DNA of 64,000 nt. Origin: CAYRIY01 sp964424335 (lineage in GTDB: Bacteria > Bacillota > Limnochordia > DTU080 > RSA5). The stretch spans positions 31,366 through 95,365 of the forward strand of contig CAYRIY010000003.1 of NCBI GenBank assembly GCA_964424335.1. Reading direction: 5' to 3'. The translations under genes were made by a program, and so were the position numbers. Below the pieces are notes generated by a model that ran no database searches, had not been told where the DNA came from, and saw nothing but the letters and a program-made list of their open reading frames with translations. Shown one piece after another: positions 16,519 to 24,178 of the stretch (positions are counted from its first letter, which is position 1; the number at the start of each line of letters is the position of its first letter).

Positions 16519-17772
16519 ATGGTGGAACAGCCGAGTTTCGGAGGCCGGCACGTCTATAGCGTCAGTGAGCTGACCCGGACGATCAAGAGCGTGCTCGAGC
16601 GCTCTCGGGACCTCGCTTCCCTGCTCGTCAAGGGTGAGATCTCAAACTTTAAGCACCACACCTCAGGGCACATGTACTTTACGCTCAAGGACGACAAGGG
16701 GCGTCTCAAGTGCGTGATGTTCCGAGGAAGGGCCTCGACACTGCGGTTTCGTCCTGAAGACGGCCTCACCGTCGTGGCTGGAGGCTCGATCAGCGTCTAT
16801 GAGGCGGCGGGAGAGTATCAACTCTACGTGGACGAGCTCTACCCTGCGGGTCAGGGAGCGCTCCACCTCGCCTTTGAGCAGCTTAAACAGAAACTGGCCG
16901 CGGAAGGCCTCTTTGCAAGCGAGCGGAAGCGACCGATTCCGTTTCTGCCCCGGACCGTAGGGGTCGTCACATCGCCTACGGGGGCGGCGATTCGGGACAT
17001 TCTAAGCGTGCTCAGGCGCCGCTTTCCCAATGTCGACATCTTGATCGCGCCGGCGATCGTACAAGGGGACGCCGGTCCCCCTAGCGTCGTCGAAGCCATT
17101 CGGCGGATGAACGCGAGGGATGATGTCGATGTCTTGATCGTTGGACGGGGCGGAGGCTCTCTTGAGGAGCTTTGGACGTTCAATGACGAGCGTGTGGCTC
17201 GAGCGATCGCAGCCTCGCGCATTCCGGTCATCTCCGCGGTCGGGCATGAAACAGACGTGACGATTGCAGATTTTGTAGCGGATCGACGGGCCCCGACGCC
17301 TTCTGCGGCGGCTGAAATGGCCGTGCCGGAGCGCGCGGGGCTTTCCCGCGATATCGACGCGCATAAGGAGCGCCTAATCGGCGCCCAAACGAAACTCATC
17401 GCTCGGATGAGGGAAAACTTGGGCTACCTGGAGCAAAGCGCTGCGCTCACCAGGCCGGGGGATCGCGTCCGGCAACTCAGCCAACAAGTGGACGAGTTGG
17501 TCCATCGCTCCAGCCTTGCTATGACGCGCGAAATGCAAAGCAAGCGGAGCAAGTTGGCCGCGCTCGTTGGAAAGTTGGATGGCCTCAGTCCCCTCGGCAC
17601 ATTGGCCCGCGGCTACGCCATTTGCAGCGTTTACGACACGGACCAGGTCGTCACCGACGCCTCGATGGTAAAGCCGGGCGATGCCTTGAGGGTTCGAGTA
17701 AGTCGAGGCGAATTCGTTGCCCGGGTGACGGACGGAGTCGGCCCGATGCAAGCCCAGCTCCCGATTGGGTAG
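16519..17772 (+). CDS. xseA: Exodeoxyribonuclease VII large subunit
   Basis: XseA is the catalytic subunit of exonuclease VII, which degrades single-stranded DNA. The 417-residue product begins with an OB-fold (YSVSELTRTIKSVLERSRDLASLLVKGEISNFKHHTSGHMYFTLKDDKGRLKCVMFRG). The catalytic domain has VGVVTSPTGAAIRDILSVLRRRFP, DVLIVGRGGGSLEELWTFNDE and VISAVGHETDVTIADFVADRRAPTPSAAAE. A coiled-coil C-terminus follows. ATG 16519 sits behind GGCGGGA; an ATG at 16474 has no family match. Confidence 0.95.
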   Translation: MVEQPSFGGRHVYSVSELTRTIKSVLERSRDLASLLVKGEISNFKHHTSGHMYFTLKDDKGRLKCVMFRGRASTLRFRPEDGLTVVAGGSISVYEAAGEYQLYVDELYPAGQGALHLAFEQLKQKLAAEGLFASERKRPIPFLPRTVGVVTSPTGAAIRDILSVLRRRFPNVDILIAPAIVQGDAGPPSVVEAIRRMNARDDVDVLIVGRGGGSLEELWTFNDERVARAIAASRIPVISAVGHETDVTIADFVADRRAPTPSAAAEMAVPERAGLSRDIDAHKERLIGAQTKLIARMRENLGYLEQSAALTRPGDRVRQLSQQVDELVHRSSLAMTREMQSKRSKLAALVGKLDGLSPLGTLARGYAICSVYDTDQVVTDASMVKPGDALRVRVSRGEFVARVTDGVGPMQAQLPIG

Positions 17773-17828
17773 CAATCGTAGGAAAACGTCGATCGCACGT
17801 CGCTGCGCGACAATGATTTAATGGCAGA

Positions 17829-17874
17829 AGGCGCTGCTCACTTATTTGACGCGAGGGCGACGCAGGCAGCGCCT
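17829..17874 (+). repeat. Hairpin between xseA and xseB
   Basis: Arms 17829-17837 and 17866-17874 are perfectly complementary over 9 bp (AGGCGCTGC and its complement). It lies 23 bases before the xseB start and just ahead of its SD. It could be a processing or translation-control structure. No T run follows, so termination is unlikely. Confidence 0.5.
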
Positions 17875-17896
17875 GGAGAGAAGAGGAGTGACGTTC

Positions 17897-18175
17897 GTGA
17901 GCGAGGAGAAATCAGGCGTCGGCGTTGGCGGCTCGGAAAACGCCACGTTCGAGGAGGCCTTTAAGGAGCTCGAGTCGATCGTGCGCAAGCTCGAGGGCGG
18001 TGACGTGAAGCTCGAGGAGTCCCTCAAGCTCTTTGAAGAGGGAGTGCGCCTCGCGCGCGCCTGTTCGGCGAAGTTGGACGCTGCGGAGGGTAAGATCAGG
18101 CTGCTCCTCGAGGGGGAGGATGGGTCGCCTGTCGAAGCGCCCTTTGACGACTTGCCTGGAGCGGCCTCCTCGTGA
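17897..18175 (+). CDS. xseB: Exodeoxyribonuclease VII small subunit
   Basis: XseB is the small helical subunit that binds the XseA coiled coil. The 92-residue protein has the family core ATFEEAFKELESIVRKLEGGDVKLEESLKLFEEGVRLARACSAKLDAAEGKIRLLL. An acidic tail (FDDLPGAASS) follows. The GTG at 17897 is supported by AAGAGGAG at 17881-17888. It overlaps ispA by four bases, which suggests translational coupling. Confidence 0.93.
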   Translation: MSEEKSGVGVGGSENATFEEAFKELESIVRKLEGGDVKLEESLKLFEEGVRLARACSAKLDAAEGKIRLLLEGEDGSPVEAPFDDLPGAASS

Positions 18176-19164
18176 GCCGATTAAAGGGGACGTCCACGGT
18201 TGCCGAAGCCTTGCGCGAGCGGGTAGAGCGGGTCGAGGAAGCGCTTCACGCCCTCTTGCCGCACCCGAGCGCGTTTCCTGAGGTCATTCACGAGTCCATG
18301 CGCTACAGCACGCTTGGAGGCGGCAAGCGGCTTCGTGCGGTGCTCTTGATGGAGGCCGCCGCGCTCGTGTCTGCACTGCCAGCGGCGCGACGCGTCTCCC
18401 CCGATGAAGCGTCCGTGCACATCACGCCCGAATTAATGCGGTCCGTCGGCGCGGCCCCGGCAGCCGGCGCTGCGGTGGAGATGGTGCACGCCTTCTCCCT
18501 GATCCATGACGATCTTCCGTGCATGGATGACGACGACCTTAGGCGCGGCAAGCCTACAAACCACAAAGTGTACGGTGAAGGGATCGCGGTATTGGCAGGG
18601 GACGGGCTCTTGGCGCGTGCCTTTGAAGTGACCGCAAGGTTGCCCTGGGCTGGAACGGATCATCAAACAGCCGCCCTTGTTACGGCCGAACTCGCGATGG
18701 CTGTGGGCTCGGGCGGGATTGTCGGGGGCCAGGTTGCCGACATCCAGGCAGAGAGTCGTTCGTTCGACGATTCCTCTCTTGATTCTCACGAGACGCTCGC
18801 CTACATTCATGCGCATAAGACAGGAGCGCTCTTTGTTGCCAGCCTGCGTATAGGCGGGATCATCGGGGGAATGACCCCTGATGAGCTTGCCCAGTTGACA
18901 TCTTTTGGCGAAAGCATCGGCCTTGTGTTCCAAATCGTGGACGACATCCTCGACGTCGAAGGCGAGGCGAGCGCCATGGGCAAAAATGTCGGCGGCGACG
19001 AGGAACGCGGCAAGCTTACGTATCCCGCCTTATACGGCCTCGATGCTTCCAAACGCCGCGTCGCGGAGGAGATGGAGCGCGCGGGCTCGGCGCTCGATGT
19101 GTTCGGCGAGAAGGCGGCGTTCCTGAGGGCGCTTGCAGAGGCGATGGCGTTACGCCGTTCGTAG
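18172..19164 (+). CDS. ispA: Polyprenyl (farnesyl/geranylgeranyl) diphosphate synthase
   Basis: This prenyltransferase condenses isopentenyl diphosphate units. Both aspartate-rich motifs are present: DDLPCMDDDDLRRG near residue 117 and DDILDVEGE near residue 260, with GGGKRLRAVL before the first. At 330 residues it is about 30 longer than usual, and the extra stretch (SALPAARRVSPDEASVHITPELMRSVGAAP) lies just before the first motif. The GTG overlaps xseB. Product chain length cannot be read from the sequence alone. The 3' end carries the promoter of the OLE RNA. Confidence 0.93.
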   Translation: MSRLKGTSTVAEALRERVERVEEALHALLPHPSAFPEVIHESMRYSTLGGGKRLRAVLLMEAAALVSALPAARRVSPDEASVHITPELMRSVGAAPAAGAAVEMVHAFSLIHDDLPCMDDDDLRRGKPTNHKVYGEGIAVLAGDGLLARAFEVTARLPWAGTDHQTAALVTAELAMAVGSGGIVGGQVADIQAESRSFDDSSLDSHETLAYIHAHKTGALFVASLRIGGIIGGMTPDELAQLTSFGESIGLVFQIVDDILDVEGEASAMGKNVGGDEERGKLTYPALYGLDASKRRVAEEMERAGSALDVFGEKAAFLRALAEAMALRRS

Positions 19165-19173
19165 TGGTATAAT
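19165..19173 (+). promoter_or_regulatory. Extended -10 promoter of the OLE RNA
   Basis: TGGTATAAT at 19165-19173 is a perfect extended -10 (TGnTATAAT) that directly follows the ispA stop codon. No good -35 is visible at 16-18 bases, which extended -10 promoters do not strictly need. A transcript would begin about 19180, at the start of the OLE-like RNA. Confidence 0.65.
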
Positions 19174-19179
19174 ATAAAC

Positions 19180-19860
19180 GACTTTAGGATAGGTGGTGCA
19201 GTATCCTAGTCAGACTTCGGCCTTTGAAGACGGGCCTAAAAATCCGTCGCGGGCACATCGATGAAGTCCCTGGTGGTGGCCATCGACGCCCAGTCGGGGG
19301 TTGCTGCTGGGGGTTAAGGTGATGGGGCGATCTACAATGGCATGTAGGCGTTGACCCCGTCTCCGCGGAGACCCACGTCCGTGGGGAACCGCTTGCGTAT
19401 CGTGCTTCGTGGTTCGGGCGCAAGCGGAGAACTACGGCTTGGGGTTAAACCTGCACGCGATGCAAGTCGACAGGTCGGAGGTTCGGACTTGTCGCAAGTG
19501 TTGGGTGCAGTGTAGCCTGCCTTGAGTGGCGGGGGTGGGATAGCAGGTATCAGCTCGCTTGCTTCCATGGCCAGGGAGAAAGTGAGTCCTTGCTGCTTGA
19601 AACCCTTACTGCAAAAGAGGCTAGAAGGTTTTGAAGTCTGTCGAGGAAAACTCCTAGGCTGTTCCCTTGCGGGAGGCCTTGCGGGGATTACGGTGTGGTC
19701 TGAGTGGCAATCCAGCCTTGCCGTCGGTGACGCGGCAAAGTGGCCGGAAAGGGGAAACCGCCGAGGACGGTGACGTCGCGGAGGGCCGCTGGGAAAACCT
19801 GCTGGACCTTAAGCCACAATCTTTACTCGCAAGGCTGCCACCTATGCCGTTTTTTCTATT
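19180..19860 (+). ncRNA. ole: OLE RNA (ornate, large, extremophilic RNA)
   Basis: This 680-base stretch between ispA and dxs has no credible coding frame but dense complementarity. Examples are GTCTCC with GGAGAC (19359-19372), a 9-bp stem 19389-19397/19419-19427, and stems 19451-19456/19505-19510 and 19463-19468/19486-19491. OLE RNA is known to be about 600 bases and to lie between ispA and dxs in many anaerobic or extremophilic Bacillota. The G-rich GTTGCTGCTGGGGGTTAAGG stretch near 19299-19318 and GTTGACCCCGTC near 19350 match my memory of its conserved core. OLE works with membrane protein OapA, but no oapA is adjacent here. The 3' end is approximate, at the T run near 19850. The remaining bases 19861-20026 hold no clear feature. 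Confidence 0.87.
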
Positions 19861-20026
19861 GGTTTGCCCCCTTGGTATTGCCCCCCAAAATGGTTTTGAC
19901 ACACACCTCACTTTTTAACTCTCTCCCTCGAAGAGGCTCCGTTTGCGTCCGTTCGACCAAGGAAAGGATATAGTTACGCTTCGCCGAAAGATCGATGATG
20001 AGGGTTTTTGAAAGCGAGGAGATTGG

Positions 20027-21943
20027 GTGCCCAGGTTACTCGATTCGATCGACTCTCCCCAGGACTTAAAGGGATTGAGCATCGATCAACTGGAAAAACT
20101 CGCAAGCGAGATCAGGGAAGAGATGGTTGCAACGGTGTCTCGCACCGGAGGACATCTCGGCGCCAACCTGGGGGCGGTTGAGCTTACCATCGCTTTACAT
20201 ACAGTGCTTGACTCTCCCAAAGACAAGATTGTTTGGGACGTCGGCCACCAAGCCTACCCGCACAAACTGTTAACCGGGAGGAGAGACCGCTTTCACACGC
20301 TCCGGCAGGAAGGTGGGATCAGCGGCTTTCCGAAGATGGCCGAGAGTCCCCACGACGCCTTTGGCGTGGGTCACGCAGGCACCTCGATCTCAGCCGCGCT
20401 CGGCTACGCAGTCGCCCGAGACAGGTTGGGTGAGCGCTACGCCGTGGTGAGCGTAACGGGAGACGGCGCCCTCACGGCAGGTATGGCCTTTGAAGCGCTC
20501 AACAACGCGGGCGACCTTGGCGTTGACCTCGTGGTGATCATCAACGACAACGAGATGTCGATCGCGCCCAACGTGGGCGCTCTCTCAGCGTACCTCGCCC
20601 GAGTGCGGATGGACAAAAAGATCCGGCGAGCTCGTGATGAGATCGAAGGTCTCATAAAGCGAATTCCGGCGATCGGGGGCCCCGTGGTCAAGTCGGCCGA
20701 GCGCGTCAAGGAATCGCTTTTCAACATGATCTCGCCTGGCGCGTTCTTTGAGAGTTTGGGCTTTAGTTACTACGGCCCGATGGATGGCCACAACATTGCG
20801 GTGATGCAGCGGGTGATCCGTGACGCAATCGAGCGGGGCGGTCCCGTCTTGATCCACGCGGTCACCGAAAAGGGGCGCGGCTACGCGCCCGCCGAGAAAG
20901 ACCCCGGCAAGATGCATGCGATGAAGCCGGCGGCGAATGCGACCGCGCCCAAAGTCGCGGCCGATCCTCCCCCGGTCAAGGCTCCTTCGTACAGCCAGGT
21001 CGTAGGTGACACCCTAATCGAGTTGACCAGGGAAGATCCGCGCGTGGTGGGCATAACCGCCGCCATGCCCGATGGCACCGGGCTCGACCGTCTGGCGGCG
21101 GCGTTTCCTGACCGCTGCTTTGACGTCGGGATCGCCGAGCAGCATGCGGTGACATTTGCCGCAGGCCTTGCCTGCGCAGGGATGAAGCCGGTCGTCGCGA
21201 TCTATTCAACCTTTTTGCAGCGTGGATACGATCAGTTGATCCACGATGTCTGCTTGCAGGACCTTCCCGTCACGTTCGCCATTGATCGGGCCGGACTCGT
21301 GGGCGACGACGGGCCGACGCACAACGGCACGTTCGACATCGCTTACCTTCGCACCACGCCGAACATCGTCCTCATGGCGCCCAAGGACGAGAACGAATTG
21401 CGCCGCATGCTAAAGACGGCCGTTGATGCAGGCAGGCCGGCGGCCATTCGGTTTCCGAGGGGCTCAGGGCTCGGCGTCCCTCTCGACGAGCAATTGGAGC
21501 CGATTCCGATCGGCAAAGCCGAACTGTTGATGGACGGCAATGACGTTGCGATTTTCGCGCTGGGAAGTATGGTGGCGCCCGCGCTCGAAGCAGCGAGGGC
21601 GCTCGCTGATGACGGCATCTCATGCGCGGTCGTCAATGCCCGTTTTGTCAAACCGCTCGACGGAGAGCTCCTACGCGCGCTCGGCGAGTCGGTCGGCCGC
21701 ATCGTCACGGTCGAGGAGCACGCGCTGGCGGGCGGGTTTGGCTCGGCGGTCCTTGAAGCGCTAAACGAAAGCGGATCGGAGGCGCGTGTGAAGCGCCTCG
21801 GCATTCCCGACATCTTTGTGGAACAAGCAAGTCCCGCTGCCCAGCTGGCTGCGTGCGGCCTCAATTCGAGGGGCATCCAGGCCGCGTGCCGCAGCCTGCT
21901 CCAATCGGAAGCTCCGGAGAAGGTGGCCACAGGACGGGCCTAA
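20027..21943 (+). CDS. dxs: 1-Deoxy-D-xylulose-5-phosphate synthase
   Basis: DXS joins pyruvate and glyceraldehyde 3-phosphate with thiamine diphosphate, the first step of the MEP isoprenoid pathway. The 638-residue protein is the usual length. It shows HLGANLGAVELTIALH, DVGHQAYPHKLLTGR, the ThDP motif GDGALTAGMAFEALNNAG...NDNEMSIAPNVG, and the transketolase C-terminal domain with DVGIAEQHAVTFAAGLA and DRAGLVGDDGPTHNGTFD. GTG start follows a GCGAGGAG stretch. The stop overlaps the tlyA start codon. Confidence 0.97.
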   Translation: MPRLLDSIDSPQDLKGLSIDQLEKLASEIREEMVATVSRTGGHLGANLGAVELTIALHTVLDSPKDKIVWDVGHQAYPHKLLTGRRDRFHTLRQEGGISGFPKMAESPHDAFGVGHAGTSISAALGYAVARDRLGERYAVVSVTGDGALTAGMAFEALNNAGDLGVDLVVIINDNEMSIAPNVGALSAYLARVRMDKKIRRARDEIEGLIKRIPAIGGPVVKSAERVKESLFNMISPGAFFESLGFSYYGPMDGHNIAVMQRVIRDAIERGGPVLIHAVTEKGRGYAPAEKDPGKMHAMKPAANATAPKVAADPPPVKAPSYSQVVGDTLIELTREDPRVVGITAAMPDGTGLDRLAAAFPDRCFDVGIAEQHAVTFAAGLACAGMKPVVAIYSTFLQRGYDQLIHDVCLQDLPVTFAIDRAGLVGDDGPTHNGTFDIAYLRTTPNIVLMAPKDENELRRMLKTAVDAGRPAAIRFPRGSGLGVPLDEQLEPIPIGKAELLMDGNDVAIFALGSMVAPALEAARALADDGISCAVVNARFVKPLDGELLRALGESVGRIVTVEEHALAGGFGSAVLEALNESGSEARVKRLGIPDIFVEQASPAAQLAACGLNSRGIQAACRSLLQSEAPEKVATGRA

Positions 21944-22761
21944 TGGGTAAAACTGCCAAAGAACGTCTCGATGAGGCGCTCGTGAACCAAGGCCTATTTC
22001 CAAGTCGTAGCAAGGCCAAGGCCGCAGTGATGGCCGGCATCGTCTATGTGAACGGAAAGCAGGTCGACAAGTCAGGCGTCCAAGTGGATCGCGATGCACG
22101 GATCGAAGTGCGGGGTCCGACGATTCCCTACGTGAGCCGGGGCGGACTAAAGCTGGCGGCGGCGCTGGATCGGTTCCATCTTTCGCCGCAGGGGAAAGTG
22201 TGCCTCGATGTGGGAGCCTCCACCGGAGGATTTACTGACTGTCTCCTGCAGCGAGGGGCCCGCCTCGTGCATGCGGTCGACGTCGGATACGGGCAACTGG
22301 CGTGGTTGCTTAGGCAGGATGAACGAGTAGTCGTGTGGGAGCGGACAAACTTCCGCTATGTGACCCCGGAGCAAATATCCGGCATCGAGCTCGCCGCTGT
22401 CGACGTCTCGTTCATCTCCTTGAGGCTCATCCTGCCTGTCTTGCGGCGTTTGGTCGTGCCGGAGGCGGACGTTGTCACATTGATCAAGCCGCAATTTGAG
22501 GCGGGGCCTGATCGCGTCGGCAAGAAGGGGGTCGTCCGTAGCATGGACGTGCACATCGACGTACTGAGCGAGCTCCTTGAGTGGGCGCGAGCCGAAGCCG
22601 ATTTCGAACCCCAAGGCCTTTGCCATTCGCCGATCACCGGACCAGAAGGCAACATCGAGTTTCTCGCATGGTGGCGCCTTTCTCGATCATCAAAACGCGA
22701 CGAATGGATCGACGTAGAAGGCGTCGTGCGCGAGGCGTGGGCCACACTTGGTGAACATTGA
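21943..22761 (+). CDS. tlyA: TlyA family rRNA (2'-O) methyltransferase
   Basis: TlyA methylates ribose positions in 16S and/or 23S rRNA with S-adenosylmethionine. The 272-residue product has an N-terminal S4 RNA-binding domain (ERLDEALVNQGLFPSRSKAKAAVMAGIVYVNGKQVDKSG). An FtsJ-like domain follows with SRGGLKLAAALDRF, CLDVGASTGGFTDCLLQRGA and LIKPQFEAG. ATG 21943 shares its A with the dxs stop codon (TAATG), which indicates coupling. Its position between dxs and nadK is conserved in Clostridia-like genomes. Confidence 0.94.
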   Translation: MGKTAKERLDEALVNQGLFPSRSKAKAAVMAGIVYVNGKQVDKSGVQVDRDARIEVRGPTIPYVSRGGLKLAAALDRFHLSPQGKVCLDVGASTGGFTDCLLQRGARLVHAVDVGYGQLAWLLRQDERVVVWERTNFRYVTPEQISGIELAAVDVSFISLRLILPVLRRLVVPEADVVTLIKPQFEAGPDRVGKKGVVRSMDVHIDVLSELLEWARAEADFEPQGLCHSPITGPEGNIEFLAWWRLSRSSKRDEWIDVEGVVREAWATLGEH

Positions 22762-22801
22762 CATTAACCGTTAAGATTCCCGCTAAGAGGGGGTGTCGCC
22801 A

Positions 22802-23647
22802 TTGTCTGCCATCGCGTTGCTTCCCCATTCTGGGAAACCGGCTGCTATGGATTTGGCGGCCGGGCTCATTTCCCACCTGGAACAACGAGCGATCGAAGTT
22901 TGGGTCGAACAAGACGCAGCAGAGAAGCTGGGCCGAAAAGACCTGGTCGCAGGCGATCAGGAGTTTGCCGCGTGCCTTGCTGCGATCGTGCTCGGGGGGG
23001 ACGGGGCGTTTCTAAAGGCAGCCAGAACGGTAGCGCCCCTCGGCGTGCCGCTTCTTGGCGTGAATTTGGGGCACCTTGGCTTTTTGACCGCGGTCGAGCC
23101 CGCAGGCCTATTTGGCGCGCTCGAGCGGTTGCTTGAGGGAGATTACACGATCGAAGAGCGCCTCATGCTGAAGGCCTCGATCATCCGGTCCGGCGAGCGG
23201 ATCGCATCTTTTTTCGGTTTAAACGATGCGGTGGTGACGCGGGGCGTCTTTCCCCGGGTGATCCAACTCGATACGTTTATCGATGACGCCTTTGTGGGCA
23301 CGTTTTTGGCGGACGGCATGATCGTCTCCACGCCGACCGGATCGACGGCGTACTCGCTCTCCGCCGGGGGGCCGATCTTGCATCCCCGCCTCGAGGCGCT
23401 CGTCGTCACCCCGATCTGTCCGCATACGGTAGGGGCGCGCACGTTGGTGACACGGCCCGACGAGCGCGTCAAGATCCGAATGACCAACGAGCGGACAGAC
23501 GCGATGCTTACGGTCGATGGCCAAATTGCAGAAGCACTGCGAAGCGGCGACGAGGTCGAAGTGACGCGGGCAGGAAAGCCCGCGCGCTTGGTTAATCTGA
23601 ATGGGCGGAGTTTCTATGACCTCCTCCACAGTCGGCTTCTGCTATGA
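22802..23647 (+). CDS. nadK: NAD kinase
   Basis: NAD kinase phosphorylates NAD to NADP. The 281-residue protein has the diagnostic LGGDGAFLKAARTV, GVNLGHLGFLTAVEP, the NDAV stretch (FGLNDAVVTRG), and TPTGSTAYSLSAGGPILHP. TTG 22802 is favoured because GAGGGGG lies about nine bases upstream; a GTG at 22793 is too close to that SD. Presence of nadK between tlyA and argR differs from B. subtilis and agrees with the Clostridia-type order. Confidence 0.95.
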   Translation: MSAIALLPHSGKPAAMDLAAGLISHLEQRAIEVWVEQDAAEKLGRKDLVAGDQEFAACLAAIVLGGDGAFLKAARTVAPLGVPLLGVNLGHLGFLTAVEPAGLFGALERLLEGDYTIEERLMLKASIIRSGERIASFFGLNDAVVTRGVFPRVIQLDTFIDDAFVGTFLADGMIVSTPTGSTAYSLSAGGPILHPRLEALVVTPICPHTVGARTLVTRPDERVKIRMTNERTDAMLTVDGQIAEALRSGDEVEVTRAGKPARLVNLNGRSFYDLLHSRLLL

Positions 23648-23671
23648 AGTCCCGCCAAGAAGGAAGAGAGC

Positions 23672-24148
23672 ATGAAAGATTCCCGGCACCAAGCTATCTT
23701 GTCGATCATTCGTGAAAGCGACGTGCGCACCCAGGAGGAACTCGCAAGCGCTTTGCGCGAGCGCGGCTTTGAGGTGACGCAGGCCACCGTCTCACGGGAC
23801 GTACGTGAGCTAGGCGTTGTGAAGGTCGCTTCCAAAGACGGCGGCTACCGGTATGCCGTGCCGCCCACTCCGCTTCCGCCCGACGCGCTCGGCCGGGTGC
23901 AAAAAACCTTTCACGACTACGTTAGGGATGTAACATTCTCCGGCAACTTGCTTGTGATCAAGACACAGCCCGGCAGTGCGATGGTAGTGGCGGCGGCCCT
24001 CGACGCCCTAAACCTCGAGGGCGTCGCCGGCACGATCGCAGGCGACGACGCCGTCTTGGTCGTCGCGAAGGACGGGAGGCCTTCCCCTGCGGACGGAGCC
24101 GCGACGGAGCTATACGAGCGCTTCTTGGAGTGGCGGCGCGAGCCATAG
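23672..24148 (+). CDS. argR: Arginine repressor ArgR/AhrC
   Basis: ArgR is an arginine-binding regulator of arginine genes. The 158-residue product has the winged-helix N-terminus RHQAILSIIRESDVRTQEELASALRERGFEVTQATVSRDVRELGVVKV. The C-terminal oligomerisation and arginine-binding part has NLLVIKTQPGSAMVVAAALDALNLEGVAGTIAGDDAVLVV. The conserved GTIAGDD segment supplies the ligand aspartates. AAGGAAGAG precedes the ATG. It lies between nadK and recN. Confidence 0.96.
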   Translation: MKDSRHQAILSIIRESDVRTQEELASALRERGFEVTQATVSRDVRELGVVKVASKDGGYRYAVPPTPLPPDALGRVQKTFHDYVRDVTFSGNLLVIKTQPGSAMVVAAALDALNLEGVAGTIAGDDAVLVVAKDGRPSPADGAATELYERFLEWRREP

Positions 24149-24178
24149 AAACGCGAAAGCAGGGAGGGAGCCGGTGCA

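Noticed and set aside
19197..19860. Group II intron or mobile element between ispA and dxs
   Set aside because: There is no reverse transcriptase, no domain V-like stem and no insertion into a gene. The location and length match OLE RNA.
19522..19973. Small open frames inside the OLE region
   Set aside because: They overlap each other in several frames, lack domain patterns and cut through strong RNA stems. A structured RNA explains the region better.
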